From Thioalkalivibrio versutus (lineage in GTDB: Bacteria > Pseudomonadota > Gammaproteobacteria > Ectothiorhodospirales > Ectothiorhodospiraceae): a DNA stretch of 61,142 nucleotides. Below are positions 15,772 to 24,449 of this stretch, one piece after another. Each line of letters opens with the position of its first letter. Positions within the stretch are counted from its first letter, which is position 1. Both the position numbers and the translations under genes were made by a program. Under the pieces are notes generated by a model, which was not told the DNA's origin, ran no database searches, and was given only the letters and a program-made list of their open reading frames with translations. The DNA is taken from contig NZ_MVAR01000020.1 in NCBI RefSeq assembly GCF_001999325.1, positions 1 to 61,142 on the forward strand, read 5' to 3'.

Positions 15772-16851
15772 TCAATGAGGCTCGCGGTGGACGCAGGCGA
15801 GGATCGCCGTCGCGATGTCGCTGGCTTCGATGCCCGGGGCGTCCAGGCCGATCTCCTGCATGCAGGTGGTCGCAGCAGTCCGCAGGGCTTCTTCTTCCAG
15901 TGGCTGGCCGTGCAGGGCGTCGGCGATGCGGTCCATGCCGTCTTCCGGGAAGACCGTGAAATCGCCGGACAGCAGGAGATCGGCGATGTGGTCGTCCTTC
16001 TCCATCAGCTGGGCCCGGATCAGCCCGCCGGGGGCCTTGTGGGCACCTTCGGTCAGGTGGGTTCCGGCGGCGATCTTGACGCCCATCTCGACGAATTTGC
16101 GGCCCTTTCGGTAGGTCCATTCGGGGTCGGTCAGCTCGGCCATCTGTTCCTCGATGGCGGCGGTTTCCTCGGCGGTGGGTTCGCTCATCGCGACCTCGAT
16201 GGCGAGGTCACTGGCTACGCGTTTCAGGAAGGCATCGCGCACGGTCTCGCGGGCAGGCATCTCGCCGAGTTCGCGTGACAATGTGGTGATGTAGTCCTCC
16301 ATGCCGGCGCGCAGCTTGTCGCGGAACTTCTCCGAAGGGACCTTGAGGCAACGCGCCATGGTCGCGGTGTCGAAGTCGAACATGAAGCTGCCGACCATCA
16401 CGGTGGCGTTGCCAATGCTGGCGGCACCCGTGCCACCGATCTTGCGTCCGTCCACGTGGATGTCGTTCACCGGGCGGAAGGTCGCGTTCACGCCCAGGTC
16501 CTGGTAGGTGTTGATCACCGGGTCGATGAACTTCTTGTAGATCTCGGAGACGATCCGCGGGGCCTTGGACGACGGATAGATGAAGTGGAAGAACATCTGG
16601 TTGTGGTCCAGATACACCGCACCGCCACCGACGTGGCGGCGGATGATCGGCAGGTCCTGTTCCTTGCAGAAGTCTTCGTCGGCCTCCAGGGCGATCTCCT
16701 GATGCAACCCGACGCAGACATACGGGTCGTCGGGGTTGACCAGGGTGAGCACCGGATCATCGTCCTTGCCCATGGCCTCGGCGATGCCGTGGTAGACCGC
16801 CTGGGAGCGCACGGCGGGCTGCTGGCCGAAATCGATTACGCGTAAACGCAT
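15772..16851 (-). CDS. Lipoate-protein ligase-like protein (sLpl/LplA type)
   Basis: A 359-residue protein of the biotin/lipoate ligase fold. The lipoyl-AMP site 'IIRRHVGGGAVYLD' (near residue 75) and the catalytic Lys of 'DGRKIGGTGAASIGN' (near 140) are both present. The C-terminal 120 residues form the accessory domain ('GVKIAAGTHLTEGAHKAPGG'). The opening 'MRLRVIDFGQQPAVRSQAVYH' region and overall length resemble the ligases that charge LbpA proteins in sulfur-oxidising heterodisulfide reductase (sHdr) systems. No lbpA or hdr gene is in this window, so this assignment is inference and a general LplA is the alternative. It follows the TonB receptor by 44 bp on the same strand. Confidence 0.8.
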   Translation of the reverse strand: MRLRVIDFGQQPAVRSQAVYHGIAEAMGKDDDPVLTLVNPDDPYVCVGLHQEIALEADEDFCKEQDLPIIRRHVGGGAVYLDHNQMFFHFIYPSSKAPRIVSEIYKKFIDPVINTYQDLGVNATFRPVNDIHVDGRKIGGTGAASIGNATVMVGSFMFDFDTATMARCLKVPSEKFRDKLRAGMEDYITTLSRELGEMPARETVRDAFLKRVASDLAIEVAMSEPTAEETAAIEEQMAELTDPEWTYRKGRKFVEMGVKIAAGTHLTEGAHKAPGGLIRAQLMEKDDHIADLLLSGDFTVFPEDGMDRIADALHGQPLEEEALRTAATTCMQEIGLDAPGIEASDIATAILACVHREPH

Positions 16852-16895
16852 GGTGTTGTCCTTGTCTTGTCTTGGGGGCGATGTCTGCGGCCGGT

Positions 16896-19034
16896 CTAGA
16901 ACTCGGCGTTCCAGGTGAGCCCGAAGCTGCGGCCGGGGGCCCAGATGTCCTGTACGCCATTGGCCGGGTCCAGGCGTGCCTCGGTCATCTCGTTGACGTG
17001 CTCGCGGTAGGTCTTGTTGGCGATGTTGGTCACGCTAAAGGTGATCTCGTTGGAACGAAAGCCGGCGCTGGGCCCGAAGCGGTAGCCGACCGCGAGGTCG
17101 GCGGTGGCGAATCCGGAGGTGTTGCGTTCGCTGTTCTCCGTGAAGGTGTCGGCCGTCCGGCTCTGGCTCGCCACGGCCCGGATGCGGGCATCCCACTGCC
17201 AGCCCTGCGGGACAGAATGGCTGAGCCCGACGCTGGCCTCCGGCGGCGGCATCTGGGTCAGCGGCTCGTCAAAGCGGCTGTCGCGGTTCTCGCCGCGAAT
17301 CCACGTGCCGCTCGCGTAGCCGGTGATCGCAGCGGTAAACGCGTGCTCCACCAGGGCTTCGATGCCGTGTATGCGGGCCTCGTCGAGGTTGATCGTCTGC
17401 TTGGTTTCGGAGCCGATTACTTCGCCACCTATGTAGTCGCGGATCCGGCTTTCGTAAGCGGATACGGTGTAGGAGGTCGCGCCGATCTGGCCGCGTGCGC
17501 CCACCTCGAACGTGCGGTTCCGTTCCGGGTCCAGCTGCGGATTGCTGAGCCAGGTGTAACCGTCGCTGTAGGGATAGGTGAGATAGCGTTCCAGCAGACT
17601 GGCAGAGCGATAGCCCTCGGAGAGGCTGAAGTAGGGGTTGAAGGCCTCATCCAGGTGCCAGGTCAACCCGGCCGACCAGCTGAGGTTACGGTCGGTCTTG
17701 TCGAGTGGGGGGGCGACCATGAACGCATCATCCGCTTTCCCGGAAATCTCGTCGTACCGAACACCAAGATTGACCGTGGCCCAGTCCAGGTAGGTCTCGT
17801 GCTGCGCGAATATCCCAACCGACTCAATGCGTCCGTTCTCTACCAAAGGCTGAGGCGTATCGATAAACGGATTGACATACTCGCCTGGTTGGAACTCATT
17901 GCTCTCGGTCCCGAAATACGATTCGGGGCTTGCACGAAGACGCCAGGCCTCGGCTCCGACCAGCAGGATCTGGTCGTCGGCGGGGACCAGTTCCGTCTGC
18001 ACGCGAAGCCCGTCCGTAGTGAAGTCGGTATCCGACGTGCGGTAATCGCGGCCGAGTTCCGCGTTCCAATCGTAGTTGCCACGCGAGAGTTCGTGTCGGT
18101 ACACCGAGGCTTCAACGCGAGGTGCCCAGTCGCCGGATAGCTCGCCCTCGTAACGAAGTTCGAAGAGATCGCGTGTCTGACGCGGGGTGTAGTGGGTATT
18201 AAGCCCCAGGGGCGGAGCAATGGGATTCGGTGAGGCGCTGGGTGGGGTTTCATTGAAGTTGCGCGAGGCGAGGTACCAGACGTCCTTGCGCTGGTCGCGC
18301 TGGGCGCGGAACTGGACCTCGTGGCCTGGTGCGAGCTTGCCGCGGTAGCGCAGGTGGTAGGCGTTCTGTTCGGTGCCGGAGTCGCGCAGACGGTCGCCGT
18401 CGCCGTTCTTGTAGTCGTCGGTGTTCAGGTAGGCGGTGGAGAGGTCCAGCACGTTGCGGTCGTTGGAGACGGTGACGCCGACCGCCCCGCGGATGCCTTC
18501 GTCGACCGAGGTGACGCCCAGGCGGGAGAAGCCGCGGGTCTCGGGTTCGTCGGTGAAATCGCCGCCGCGGGTGATGATGTTGATCACGCCGCCCATGGCA
18601 CCGGCGCCGTAGAGCACGGAGCCCGGGCCGCGCACGATCTCGATGCGTTCGATCAGGTCGACGTTGACATAGGAAGCCAGCGAGCCGCGGGCCGGCGGCT
18701 GCATCGCATTGATGCGCACGCCATCGACCAGAACCAGCACCTGGTCGCGCTTCAGGCCACGAATGATCGGATCGGAGCCCACCGATCCGTCCACGGCCGT
18801 AGCGACACCCGGCTGGCCGCGCAGGAGGTCGCCCAGGGTGCGGGCCTCGCGGTTGCGGATTTCGCTGGCCTCGATCACGGTGACGGAGGACGGCGTCTCG
18901 TCGATCAGGGTCTCGTATCCGGTGGCCGTAACCGATACGGTGCCCAGTGTCTGAGCGGCCTCCTGGGCATGAGCGAGGGCGGGTGATGCAAGCAGACTGG
19001 CCAGCGTCAGATGACCGACAACACGACGTTTCAT
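16896..19034 (-). CDS. TonB-dependent outer-membrane receptor
   Basis: A 712-residue receptor for active uptake across the outer membrane. It has a signal peptide ending near 'ALAHAQEAAQ' and a TonB-box-like 'TLGTVSVTATG'. The plug domain follows ('NREARTLGDLLRGQPGV', 'RGLKRDQVLVLVDGVRINA', 'IERIEIVRGPGSVLYGAGA', 'GGVINIITRGG'), then a 22-strand barrel ending in Phe ('SFGLTWNAEF'). The plug wording and the 'YREHVNEM' C-terminal region fit the heme/siderophore/cobalamin receptor group; the substrate is not determined. ATG at 19034 is chosen because GGGGAG lies 10 bp upstream; the longer TTG form would start inside that ribosome site. It is followed by the lipoate ligase. Confidence 0.9.
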   Translation of the reverse strand: MKRRVVGHLTLASLLASPALAHAQEAAQTLGTVSVTATGYETLIDETPSSVTVIEASEIRNREARTLGDLLRGQPGVATAVDGSVGSDPIIRGLKRDQVLVLVDGVRINAMQPPARGSLASYVNVDLIERIEIVRGPGSVLYGAGAMGGVINIITRGGDFTDEPETRGFSRLGVTSVDEGIRGAVGVTVSNDRNVLDLSTAYLNTDDYKNGDGDRLRDSGTEQNAYHLRYRGKLAPGHEVQFRAQRDQRKDVWYLASRNFNETPPSASPNPIAPPLGLNTHYTPRQTRDLFELRYEGELSGDWAPRVEASVYRHELSRGNYDWNAELGRDYRTSDTDFTTDGLRVQTELVPADDQILLVGAEAWRLRASPESYFGTESNEFQPGEYVNPFIDTPQPLVENGRIESVGIFAQHETYLDWATVNLGVRYDEISGKADDAFMVAPPLDKTDRNLSWSAGLTWHLDEAFNPYFSLSEGYRSASLLERYLTYPYSDGYTWLSNPQLDPERNRTFEVGARGQIGATSYTVSAYESRIRDYIGGEVIGSETKQTINLDEARIHGIEALVEHAFTAAITGYASGTWIRGENRDSRFDEPLTQMPPPEASVGLSHSVPQGWQWDARIRAVASQSRTADTFTENSERNTSGFATADLAVGYRFGPSAGFRSNEITFSVTNIANKTYREHVNEMTEARLDPANGVQDIWAPGRSFGLTWNAEF

Positions 19035-19178
19035 GACTCGATGGCTCCCCAATAAGCGTTTCAGAACGCGCTAAAGTAGGTTCGTCGATCACGAAGGGCA
19101 ACTTAAACCCCGGATGGCCAGGCCCATTCCGGGCGTGTCATGGCCGTTGGAGAACAGCCGCCAGAGGAGGGATCCGCC

Positions 19179-19811
19179 ATGCTGGAACTGGGAATCGTCG
19201 CGCTGGCCACGTTTTTCGTGACCATCGGGCCGGTGGATGTCGCGGTGGTATTCGCGGTCCTCAGTCGGGGCGTGGACCCAGCCCAGCGCCGTGCCATGGC
19301 CATCCGCGGGGCGGCGGTCGCGGGCGGCATCCTGTTGCTGTTCGCGCTGGTCGGGGAGGCGCTGCTGTCGCTGCTGGGGATCTCGCTGGCGGCGCTGTAC
19401 ACCGCGGGCGGGATCCTGCTTCTGTTGATTGGCATCGACATGGTGTTTGCCCGCAGCTCGGGCGCGGTGTCGGCCACGGCGGCCGAGACGCAGGAGGCGC
19501 GCACCCGCAAGGACTTGTCGATCTTTCCGTTGGCCACGCCCTTGCTGGCCGGCCCCGGCGCGATGGGGGCCGCGATCCTGATGATGAGCCGGGCCGAGGG
19601 CGACTGGGTGGCCCAGGCCGTGGTACTCGGGGCGTTGGTGGCCGTTATGGTACTTGCGCTGGTGTGCCTGCTGGTGGCGTCACGTCTGCAGCACTGGCTG
19701 GGCGTGACCGGCGCGCATGTGCTCACGCGCATTCTGGGCGTGCTGCTGAGCGCGCTCGCGATGCAGTTTATCTTCGACGGGCTTCAGCGAAGCGGTTTGC
19801 TCGGCGCCTGA
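19179..19811 (+). CDS. MarC family integral membrane protein
   Basis: About 210 residues with six predicted membrane helices, a typical MarC/UPF0056 length and layout. 'ATFFVTIGPVDVAVVFAVLSRG' opens the first repeat, and 'IFPLATPLLAGPGAMGAAILM' opens the second; the paired GP motifs are diagnostic of the inverted-repeat MarC fold. ATG 19179 follows GAGGAGG at 19164. The family is old and widespread but its transport role is unproven. The naming after multiple antibiotic resistance is historical. It is divergent from the TonB receptor and convergent with the HbpS-like gene. Confidence 0.85.
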   Translation: MLELGIVALATFFVTIGPVDVAVVFAVLSRGVDPAQRRAMAIRGAAVAGGILLLFALVGEALLSLLGISLAALYTAGGILLLLIGIDMVFARSSGAVSATAAETQEARTRKDLSIFPLATPLLAGPGAMGAAILMMSRAEGDWVAQAVVLGALVAVMVLALVCLLVASRLQHWLGVTGAHVLTRILGVLLSALAMQFIFDGLQRSGLLGA

Positions 19812-19837
19812 ACCGGCTCGCGTGGTCATGCGATGAA

Positions 19838-19868
19838 CGGGGCCCCCCGCTCACGCGGGAAGGCCCCG
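19838..19868. terminator. Bidirectional terminator between MarC and HbpS-like genes
   Basis: CGGGGCC and CCCGC arms pair with GCGGG and GGCCCCG with a TCAC loop, giving a long GC-rich stem between two convergent stop codons. Confidence 0.65.
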
Positions 19869-19881
19869 GCAGATGGTGGGT

Positions 19882-20382
19882 TCAGAGCAGGTCTTCGGTG
19901 ATGGCGTCGATGCCGGCTGCCGCGCACTCGTCATCGACCTGTCCGCTAGGGGCGCCGGAGATGCCGATGCCGCCGACAATCCGACCACCGGTGGTGATCT
20001 GCTTGCCGCCGCCCAGAGTGCTGACGCCCGGCAGGTGCTGGATGCCATAGCCGGCTGCCCCCGGTTCCGTCATCTCGCGAAGCTCCAGGGTGTCGGTGCG
20101 GAAGCTGACGGCAGTCCAGGCCTTGCGGATGGCGGTATCCACCGTGTGCGGACCGGCAAAGCGGTCGCGCTTCAGGGCCTGGGGGGTGCCATGTCGGTCG
20201 ACCACGGCCGCAGTGACCTGGGTGTCGCGTTCGCGGCAGGCCTCGACCGCGGCCTCTGCGGCCTTGACCGCAAGCTCGGGGATCAGCGTTGGGGTGTCGA
20301 AGGTACCCTCGCTGGCGTGCAGGGGCGCGGCGGCAAACGCAAGGAAGATCGGGGCAGCAAGGCAGTAACGCAGGGTGGTCAT
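19882..20382 (-). CDS. Exported HbpS/GlcG-like heme-degrading domain protein
   Basis: A 166-residue protein with a signal peptide ('APIFLAFAAAPLHAS'). It belongs to the GlcG/HbpS family (PF03928): 'AAVEACRERDTQVTAAVVDRHG', then 'AIRKAWTAVSFRTDT' and 'PGVSTLGGGKQITTGGRIVG' and 'GGIGISGAPSGQVDDECAAAG'. The GGIGVSG-type loop is the strongest marker. Relatives bind heme or are encoded with glycolate or diol enzymes. An exported copy near a TonB receptor could handle heme, which is inference. The start at 20382 follows GGAGG with 6-bp spacing; an upstream ATG gives a non-signal extension and is rejected. Confidence 0.82.
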   Translation of the reverse strand: MTTLRYCLAAPIFLAFAAAPLHASEGTFDTPTLIPELAVKAAEAAVEACRERDTQVTAAVVDRHGTPQALKRDRFAGPHTVDTAIRKAWTAVSFRTDTLELREMTEPGAAGYGIQHLPGVSTLGGGKQITTGGRIVGGIGISGAPSGQVDDECAAAGIDAITEDLL

Positions 20383-20595
20383 GATGGGCCTCCAGAAAGC
20401 TGTGGTTTCGCAACTCTGATAACTAGATGCCCGGGCACCGCTCTTCAATGCGCCGAGACCCCGCGCTAAGTGGTATCCACTTTCGATCAGGTAAATCTGA
20501 CTATTCGACAGTAAGGTACGGAAGAAGTCTTATAAAACGGATTGAATAACGCCACGCCTGGCGGGTGTGCAGCTGGGGCCCGTAGGACGGGCCGA

Positions 20596-21366
20596 TCAGG
20601 CGGCGCCGCTCGCGGCTTCACGCTCGCGACGGGCGAGATCGCGCAATGCGTGGCGCAGGGCCGGGCGCAACGGGGTATTCAGGTGAGCCCTCGCTCGCGA
20701 CGGCGGGATGGTGTGCCGCCGGCAGAACAACCCCAGGGCGTAGGCAAGGTCGTCGCGCGAGAGTGCGGTTTCGCGTTCGGCGCTCGGCCCCTTGCAGGCA
20801 CCGCACTGATTCACGCGGACCTGGAAGGCGGTATTGGCCAGCATGACCCCGAAGCCCATTTGGGTGGCGAGGAGTTCCGCGATATGGGCCTCGTTACCCT
20901 CCAGGGCGGGTGGGGGCTCGCCAGCCGTGGCGAGCAGGCGCAAGGCGATCTCGCGCGCGAAGTGGGCAATCAGCGCCTGGGAATGGGCGACGAGCTCCGG
21001 GTCGTAGCGGATGCCGACGCCCCCGGAGTGGGGTTCCGCCGGGTTGCGGCTGGGTCGGGCCGTATTCATCGAATCCCAGGGGATGGGATCGTCCATCAGG
21101 TTTCCAGGGTGCACGAGCCGGAACGGGCTGTCTGCGAGCCCGGCATGTTCCAGCACGCGATCGAACACCAGTTGAGCCATGGCCTGGCGATTGTCGGCTT
21201 GCCCGGGGAAGTGCTCGGCCGTGGGCAGAACGAGGTGGGCCTTGCGCAGCATCGATCCCAGGTGTGGTTCGTTCCCGGCCCAATCGAAGATGGCGTGGAT
21301 CCAGGCCCGGCTTTCGGGATCGAGGGCCGGGGCGCGTTGAAACAGGCGGGGAATGAGCGAGATCAC
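20596..21366 (-). CDS. Conserved hypothetical protein with CxxC pair
   Basis: A 256-residue soluble protein I do not recognise. It has no signal peptide or membrane segment. Visible features are a helical N-terminus, 'PFRLVHPGNLMDDPIPWDSM', a middle helix 'HSQALIAHFAREIALRLL', and a Cys pair in 'VRVNQCGACKGPSAER', followed by an Arg-rich C-terminus. Codon use matches neighbours, the frame is clean, and a 20-aa block just before the stop is all charged helix. The CxxC could bind metal or act in redox. Neighbours are the HbpS-like gene on the same strand and the alcohol dehydrogenase read divergently; neither predicts its role. Confidence 0.6.
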   Translation of the reverse strand: MISLIPRLFQRAPALDPESRAWIHAIFDWAGNEPHLGSMLRKAHLVLPTAEHFPGQADNRQAMAQLVFDRVLEHAGLADSPFRLVHPGNLMDDPIPWDSMNTARPSRNPAEPHSGGVGIRYDPELVAHSQALIAHFAREIALRLLATAGEPPPALEGNEAHIAELLATQMGFGVMLANTAFQVRVNQCGACKGPSAERETALSRDDLAYALGLFCRRHTIPPSRARAHLNTPLRPALRHALRDLARREREAASGAA

Positions 21367-21667
21367 AGGCGATCCTGAACAGCAGATGTAGGCTCATTGT
21401 AAGGGAGGCGAGCGGGGCGTCGCGATCAATCGGTGCCCGGGCGGGAAGATCGCGTGGCTGGCCTGCTATGTTTGATGAACAGGGTGTGCATGACGGCATG
21501 CCGCCCCTTGGGGAAAACGCTGGATGAGCCGGGCTTGCGGGTAGCACAGCGGCGAAGCAATCCATGAACAGCGGATGGCCAGGCCCGATTGATTGGCTCG
21601 CTGCGCTCGAAATCATGGAAAGCGGGTGGTTCAGTGTTTTTCCGGGAACGCTACAAAGGAGGTTGGT
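21367..21667. other. Divergent intergenic region
   Basis: About 300 bp between the hypothetical gene and the alcohol dehydrogenase gene. No coding sequence or structured RNA is recognised. The right end holds the ribosome site AGGAGG (21657-21662) of the dehydrogenase. Confidence 0.4.
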
Positions 21668-22723
21668 ATGAGCACGATGAAGGCGGCAGTTTTTGTCGAA
21701 CCCGGGCGGATCGAGTTGCAGGAGCGTCCAATCCCGGAGATCGGGCCGACGGACGCCCTGCTGCGGGTGACGACCACGACCATCTGCGGGACCGATGTGC
21801 ACATCCTCAAGGGCGAATACCCGGTGGAGGCGGGCCGCATCGTGGGGCACGAACCGGTTGGGGTGATCGAACGCCTCGGGGACGCAGTGACCGGCTACGA
21901 GGTCGGCCAGCGGGTCATCGCGGGGGCGATCACGCCCTGCGGGCAATGCCATTCCTGCCAGGAGGGCATCTCCAGCCAGTGTGGTGGCAAGGCCATGGGT
22001 GGCTGGCAGCTGGGAAACACGATCGATGGCTGCCAGGCGGAGTACGTGCGTATCCCCAATGCGCAGGCGAATCTGACCCCGGTGCCGGATGGCCTGAGCG
22101 ATGAGCAGGTTCTGATGTGTCCCGACATCATGAGCACGGGTTTCGGCGGCGCCGAGCATGGGCATATCCACATCGGCGATACCGTGGCCGTGTTCGCCCA
22201 GGGCCCCATCGGCCTTTGTGCCACGGCGGGTGCCAAGCTCATGGGGGCCACCCGGATCATCGTGGTGGACGGTGTGCCGGAACGCCTGGAGACCGCCCGC
22301 AAGCTGGGCGCGGATGTGGCGATCAACTTCCGCGAGCAGGACCCGGTCGAGACGATCATGGAGCTGACTGGCGGGCGCGGGGTCGATGTGGCCATCGAGG
22401 CCCTGGGGCAGCAGCAGACCTTCGAGGCCTGTCTGCGCATCCTGAAACCGGGCGGGACCCTTTCCAGTCTCGGGGTGTATTCGGGCAAGCTTTCCATGCC
22501 GCTGGATGCGATTGCAGCCGGGCTGGGCGATCACACCATCGTGACCACCCTGTGCCCCGGCGGGAAAGAACGCATGCGGCGGTTGATGGAGGTCGTCGCC
22601 TCGGGGCGCGTGGACCTGACGCCGATGGTGACGCACCGTTACAAGCTGGCGGATATCGAGACGGCTTACGAACTGTTCTCGCATCAACGCGACGGCGTGC
22701 TGAAGGTCGCCATTACGCCGTAG
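21668..22723 (+). CDS. Zinc-dependent alcohol dehydrogenase
   Basis: A 351-residue medium-chain dehydrogenase. The catalytic zinc ligands are Cys in 'TTICGTDVHILKGEYP' and the His-Glu of 'IVGHEPVGVIE'. The structural zinc loop has four Cys in 'CGQCHSCQEGISSQC'. The Rossmann segment 'VAVFAQGPIGLCATAGAKLMG' is followed by 'IIVVDG', whose Asp favours NAD(H). 'IDGCQAEYVRIPNAQANLTP' and the overall wording resemble the isopropanol/2,3-butanediol and broad-range secondary alcohol dehydrogenases. It oxidises an alcohol or reduces an aldehyde; the physiological substrate is not certain. Its end overlaps the convergent hydrolase gene by 11 bp. Confidence 0.9.
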   Translation: MSTMKAAVFVEPGRIELQERPIPEIGPTDALLRVTTTTICGTDVHILKGEYPVEAGRIVGHEPVGVIERLGDAVTGYEVGQRVIAGAITPCGQCHSCQEGISSQCGGKAMGGWQLGNTIDGCQAEYVRIPNAQANLTPVPDGLSDEQVLMCPDIMSTGFGGAEHGHIHIGDTVAVFAQGPIGLCATAGAKLMGATRIIVVDGVPERLETARKLGADVAINFREQDPVETIMELTGGRGVDVAIEALGQQQTFEACLRILKPGGTLSSLGVYSGKLSMPLDAIAAGLGDHTIVTTLCPGGKERMRRLMEVVASGRVDLTPMVTHRYKLADIETAYELFSHQRDGVLKVAITP

Positions 22724-23360
22724 GCAAGCACTCGCTGAACCAGGCGGCCGCGAGTTCGGCTGCCTGTTCCAGCGTGCCCGGTTCCTCGAACAGGTGGCTG
22801 GCGCCGGGTACGATCTGGAGCTCGCAGCGCGCGTGCATAAGCGCCTGCGCCTGGCGATTCAGCTGAATCACCATGGTGTCGTCACCGCCCACGATCAGGA
22901 GGGTAGGGCTCTCGACTCGGGGCAGGGCGGCGCCCGCCAGATCCGGGCGCCCGCCGCGCGAGACAACGGCCCGGATGGTCTCCGGAGCTGCTGCAGCGGC
23001 CTGCAACGCTGCGGCGGCGCCGGTGCTGGCGCCAAACAGCCCGAGCGGCAGGGTTGCCAGGCGAGGCTGGACGGACGCCCATTGGCAGGCCTGCACCAGC
23101 CGCCGGCCGAGGAGTTCGATATCGAAGCGGTTGGCGTAGGTGCGATCTTCCTCTTCGGTGAGAAGATCGAACATCAGGGTGGCGATGCGGCTGGCCTGCA
23201 GTGTCCGCGCCACTTGATGATTGCGCGGGCTCAGGCGGCTGCTACCGCTGCCGTGTGCGAAAACGACGAGCCCAATGGGTCTCTCGGGCACGCCGAGAAT
23301 CCCCTGGTGGACCTGGCCGTCCAGGGCGAGGTCGACGGACTGTTCATTCGCGCGAGACAT
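22713..23360 (-). CDS. Alpha/beta hydrolase, dienelactone-hydrolase-like
   Basis: About 215 residues. 'GLVVFAHGSGSSRLSPRNHQ' is the oxyanion strand-loop, 'LGLFGASTGAAAALQAAAA' holds the nucleophile Ser in GxSxG, 'PTLLIVGGDDTMV' the acid, and 'IVPGASHLFEEPG' the catalytic His. The triad is therefore complete. This small-hydrolase type is very often found next to, or fused with, a phosphoribosyltransferase like the one upstream. Here the two reading frames overlap by 17 bp, so translation is coupled. The substrate of the pair is unknown. A GTG at 23375 is an alternative start. Confidence 0.85.
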   Translation of the reverse strand: MSRANEQSVDLALDGQVHQGILGVPERPIGLVVFAHGSGSSRLSPRNHQVARTLQASRIATLMFDLLTEEEDRTYANRFDIELLGRRLVQACQWASVQPRLATLPLGLFGASTGAAAALQAAAAAPETIRAVVSRGGRPDLAGAALPRVESPTLLIVGGDDTMVIQLNRQAQALMHARCELQIVPGASHLFEEPGTLEQAAELAAAWFSECLPTA

Positions 23361-24000
23361 CGGGGTTTTCCGCACGGTGGACGGAGGCCATCATCGCGAT
23401 GACCGCGTCGTCGGAGACTTGTTCGAAATCGTCGTAGTACGCCCCCACCGAGCCGCGGTAGTACTCGGGGATGTCCAGGGTGACCAGTTCATCGACCTCG
23501 TTTTCCAGGAGCGCCGCGGTCTCCTCTGGTGCCACCGGGATCGCCACGACCAGATGGCGAGGCTGGCGCTGACGTGCGTCGCGGATCGCGGCGCGCATGG
23601 TGAGTCCGGTGGCGATCCCGTCGTCGACAATGATCGCCAGCTTGCCGCCAACGTCCGGGGAAGGCGTCGTGCAGTACAGTTGGCGCCTGCGCCGGGCTTC
23701 GGCGCGTTCGCGTGCCTCGGCCTGGTCCAGCCAGCCTGGATCGACGCGTTCCGCCTCGCGTGGATTGCAGACCGGTTCGCCCTGCTCGGGCACGGCACAG
23801 ATCGCGTACTCGGGATGGAACGGGTGGCCGATCTTGCGCGGGATCAGGAGATCCAGGGGCATGCCCAGGTGCCGGGCGACGGCGATCCCCAGGGGGACTC
23901 CGCCGCGCGGCAAGGCATACACAACGCCGGGTTGGCCGCGATAGCGGTCCAGGGCATGTGCGAGTTGCTCGCCGGCTTCCTTTCGGTCTCGAAATCGCAT
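23344..24000 (-). CDS. Phosphoribosyltransferase-domain protein
   Basis: A 218-residue type I PRTase fold protein. The PRPP-binding loop is 'LAIIVDDGIATGLTMRAAI', and the pyrophosphate loop region is 'VYALPRGGVPLGIAVARHLG'. 'LLIPRKIGHPFHPEYAICAV' is the segment typical of the orphan PRTases that pair with alpha/beta hydrolases rather than of purine salvage enzymes. The reaction would transfer or remove phosphoribosyl groups; the acceptor base is unknown. Its stop overlaps the downstream hydrolase start, which predicts a shared pathway. Confidence 0.85.
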   Translation of the reverse strand: MRFRDRKEAGEQLAHALDRYRGQPGVVYALPRGGVPLGIAVARHLGMPLDLLIPRKIGHPFHPEYAICAVPEQGEPVCNPREAERVDPGWLDQAEARERAEARRRRQLYCTTPSPDVGGKLAIIVDDGIATGLTMRAAIRDARQRQPRHLVVAIPVAPEETAALLENEVDELVTLDIPEYYRGSVGAYYDDFEQVSDDAVIAMMASVHRAENPDVSRE

Positions 24001-24077
24001 TGGGCCTACCCTCAGCGTGAGTGGGTATCACCTGAAGTGTAGACAGGCGTTGATCACTCGCGGGCGGCGCAAACAAA

Positions 24078-24108
24078 AAGGCCCGGGACTAGCGGTGCCC
24101 GGGCCTTG
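24078..24108 (-). terminator. Intrinsic terminator after DUF2892 gene
   Basis: AAGGCCCGGG pairs with CCCGGGCCTT across a 10-base loop. On the minus strand the stem is followed by TTTTTG, giving a good terminator 24 bp past the stop of the gene at 24132. Confidence 0.8.
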
Positions 24109-24131
24109 GAAGGGGTGGGGACCCCTCGGTA

Positions 24132-24335
24132 TTAGTTGAAGGCTTCCCCGGGCTTCACGCCCATCGCCTTCAGGATCATGGCCAGCGGGCAGAAGCCGGT
24201 GAAGGCGGACTGCAACAGGTTCGCGCCGACGAACAGGGTCAGGATCAGCCACATCGGGGTGAAGACCCACCCGAGGATGGCGCTGATGATCACGACGGTG
24301 CCGGCAAAGGCGAGGACAATGCGGTCAATGCTCAT
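24132..24335 (-). CDS. DUF2892 small membrane protein, copy 1
   Basis: A 67-residue inner-membrane protein of the YgaP-tail/DUF2892 family, with two hydrophobic helices ('VLAFAGTVVIISAILGWV' and 'LILTLFVGANLLQSAFTG'). It ends with the family signature 'TGFCPLAMILKAMGVKPGE'. In E. coli YgaP this module anchors a rhodanese domain, but here it is a stand-alone protein. The conserved Cys-Pro in 'FCPL' could take part in sulfur handling; that is inference. A close paralogue lies 114 bp upstream, and the two are likely co-transcribed. Confidence 0.85.
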   Translation of the reverse strand: MSIDRIVLAFAGTVVIISAILGWVFTPMWLILTLFVGANLLQSAFTGFCPLAMILKAMGVKPGEAFN

Positions 24336-24449
24336 GGATGGTGTCTCCTGATTAAGTATTAGCGAAGTCTAATATGCAGTCTGACGCTCACGAACACAAG
24401 GGGCGCGCAGTCGATGGGGTTTCCTCGCCACCCACCGCGCGGGCCGGGT

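Noticed and set aside
16896-19052. Longer TonB receptor start at TTG 19052
   Set aside because: It would begin inside the GGGGAG ribosome site of the better ATG at 19034 and add residues before a normal signal peptide.
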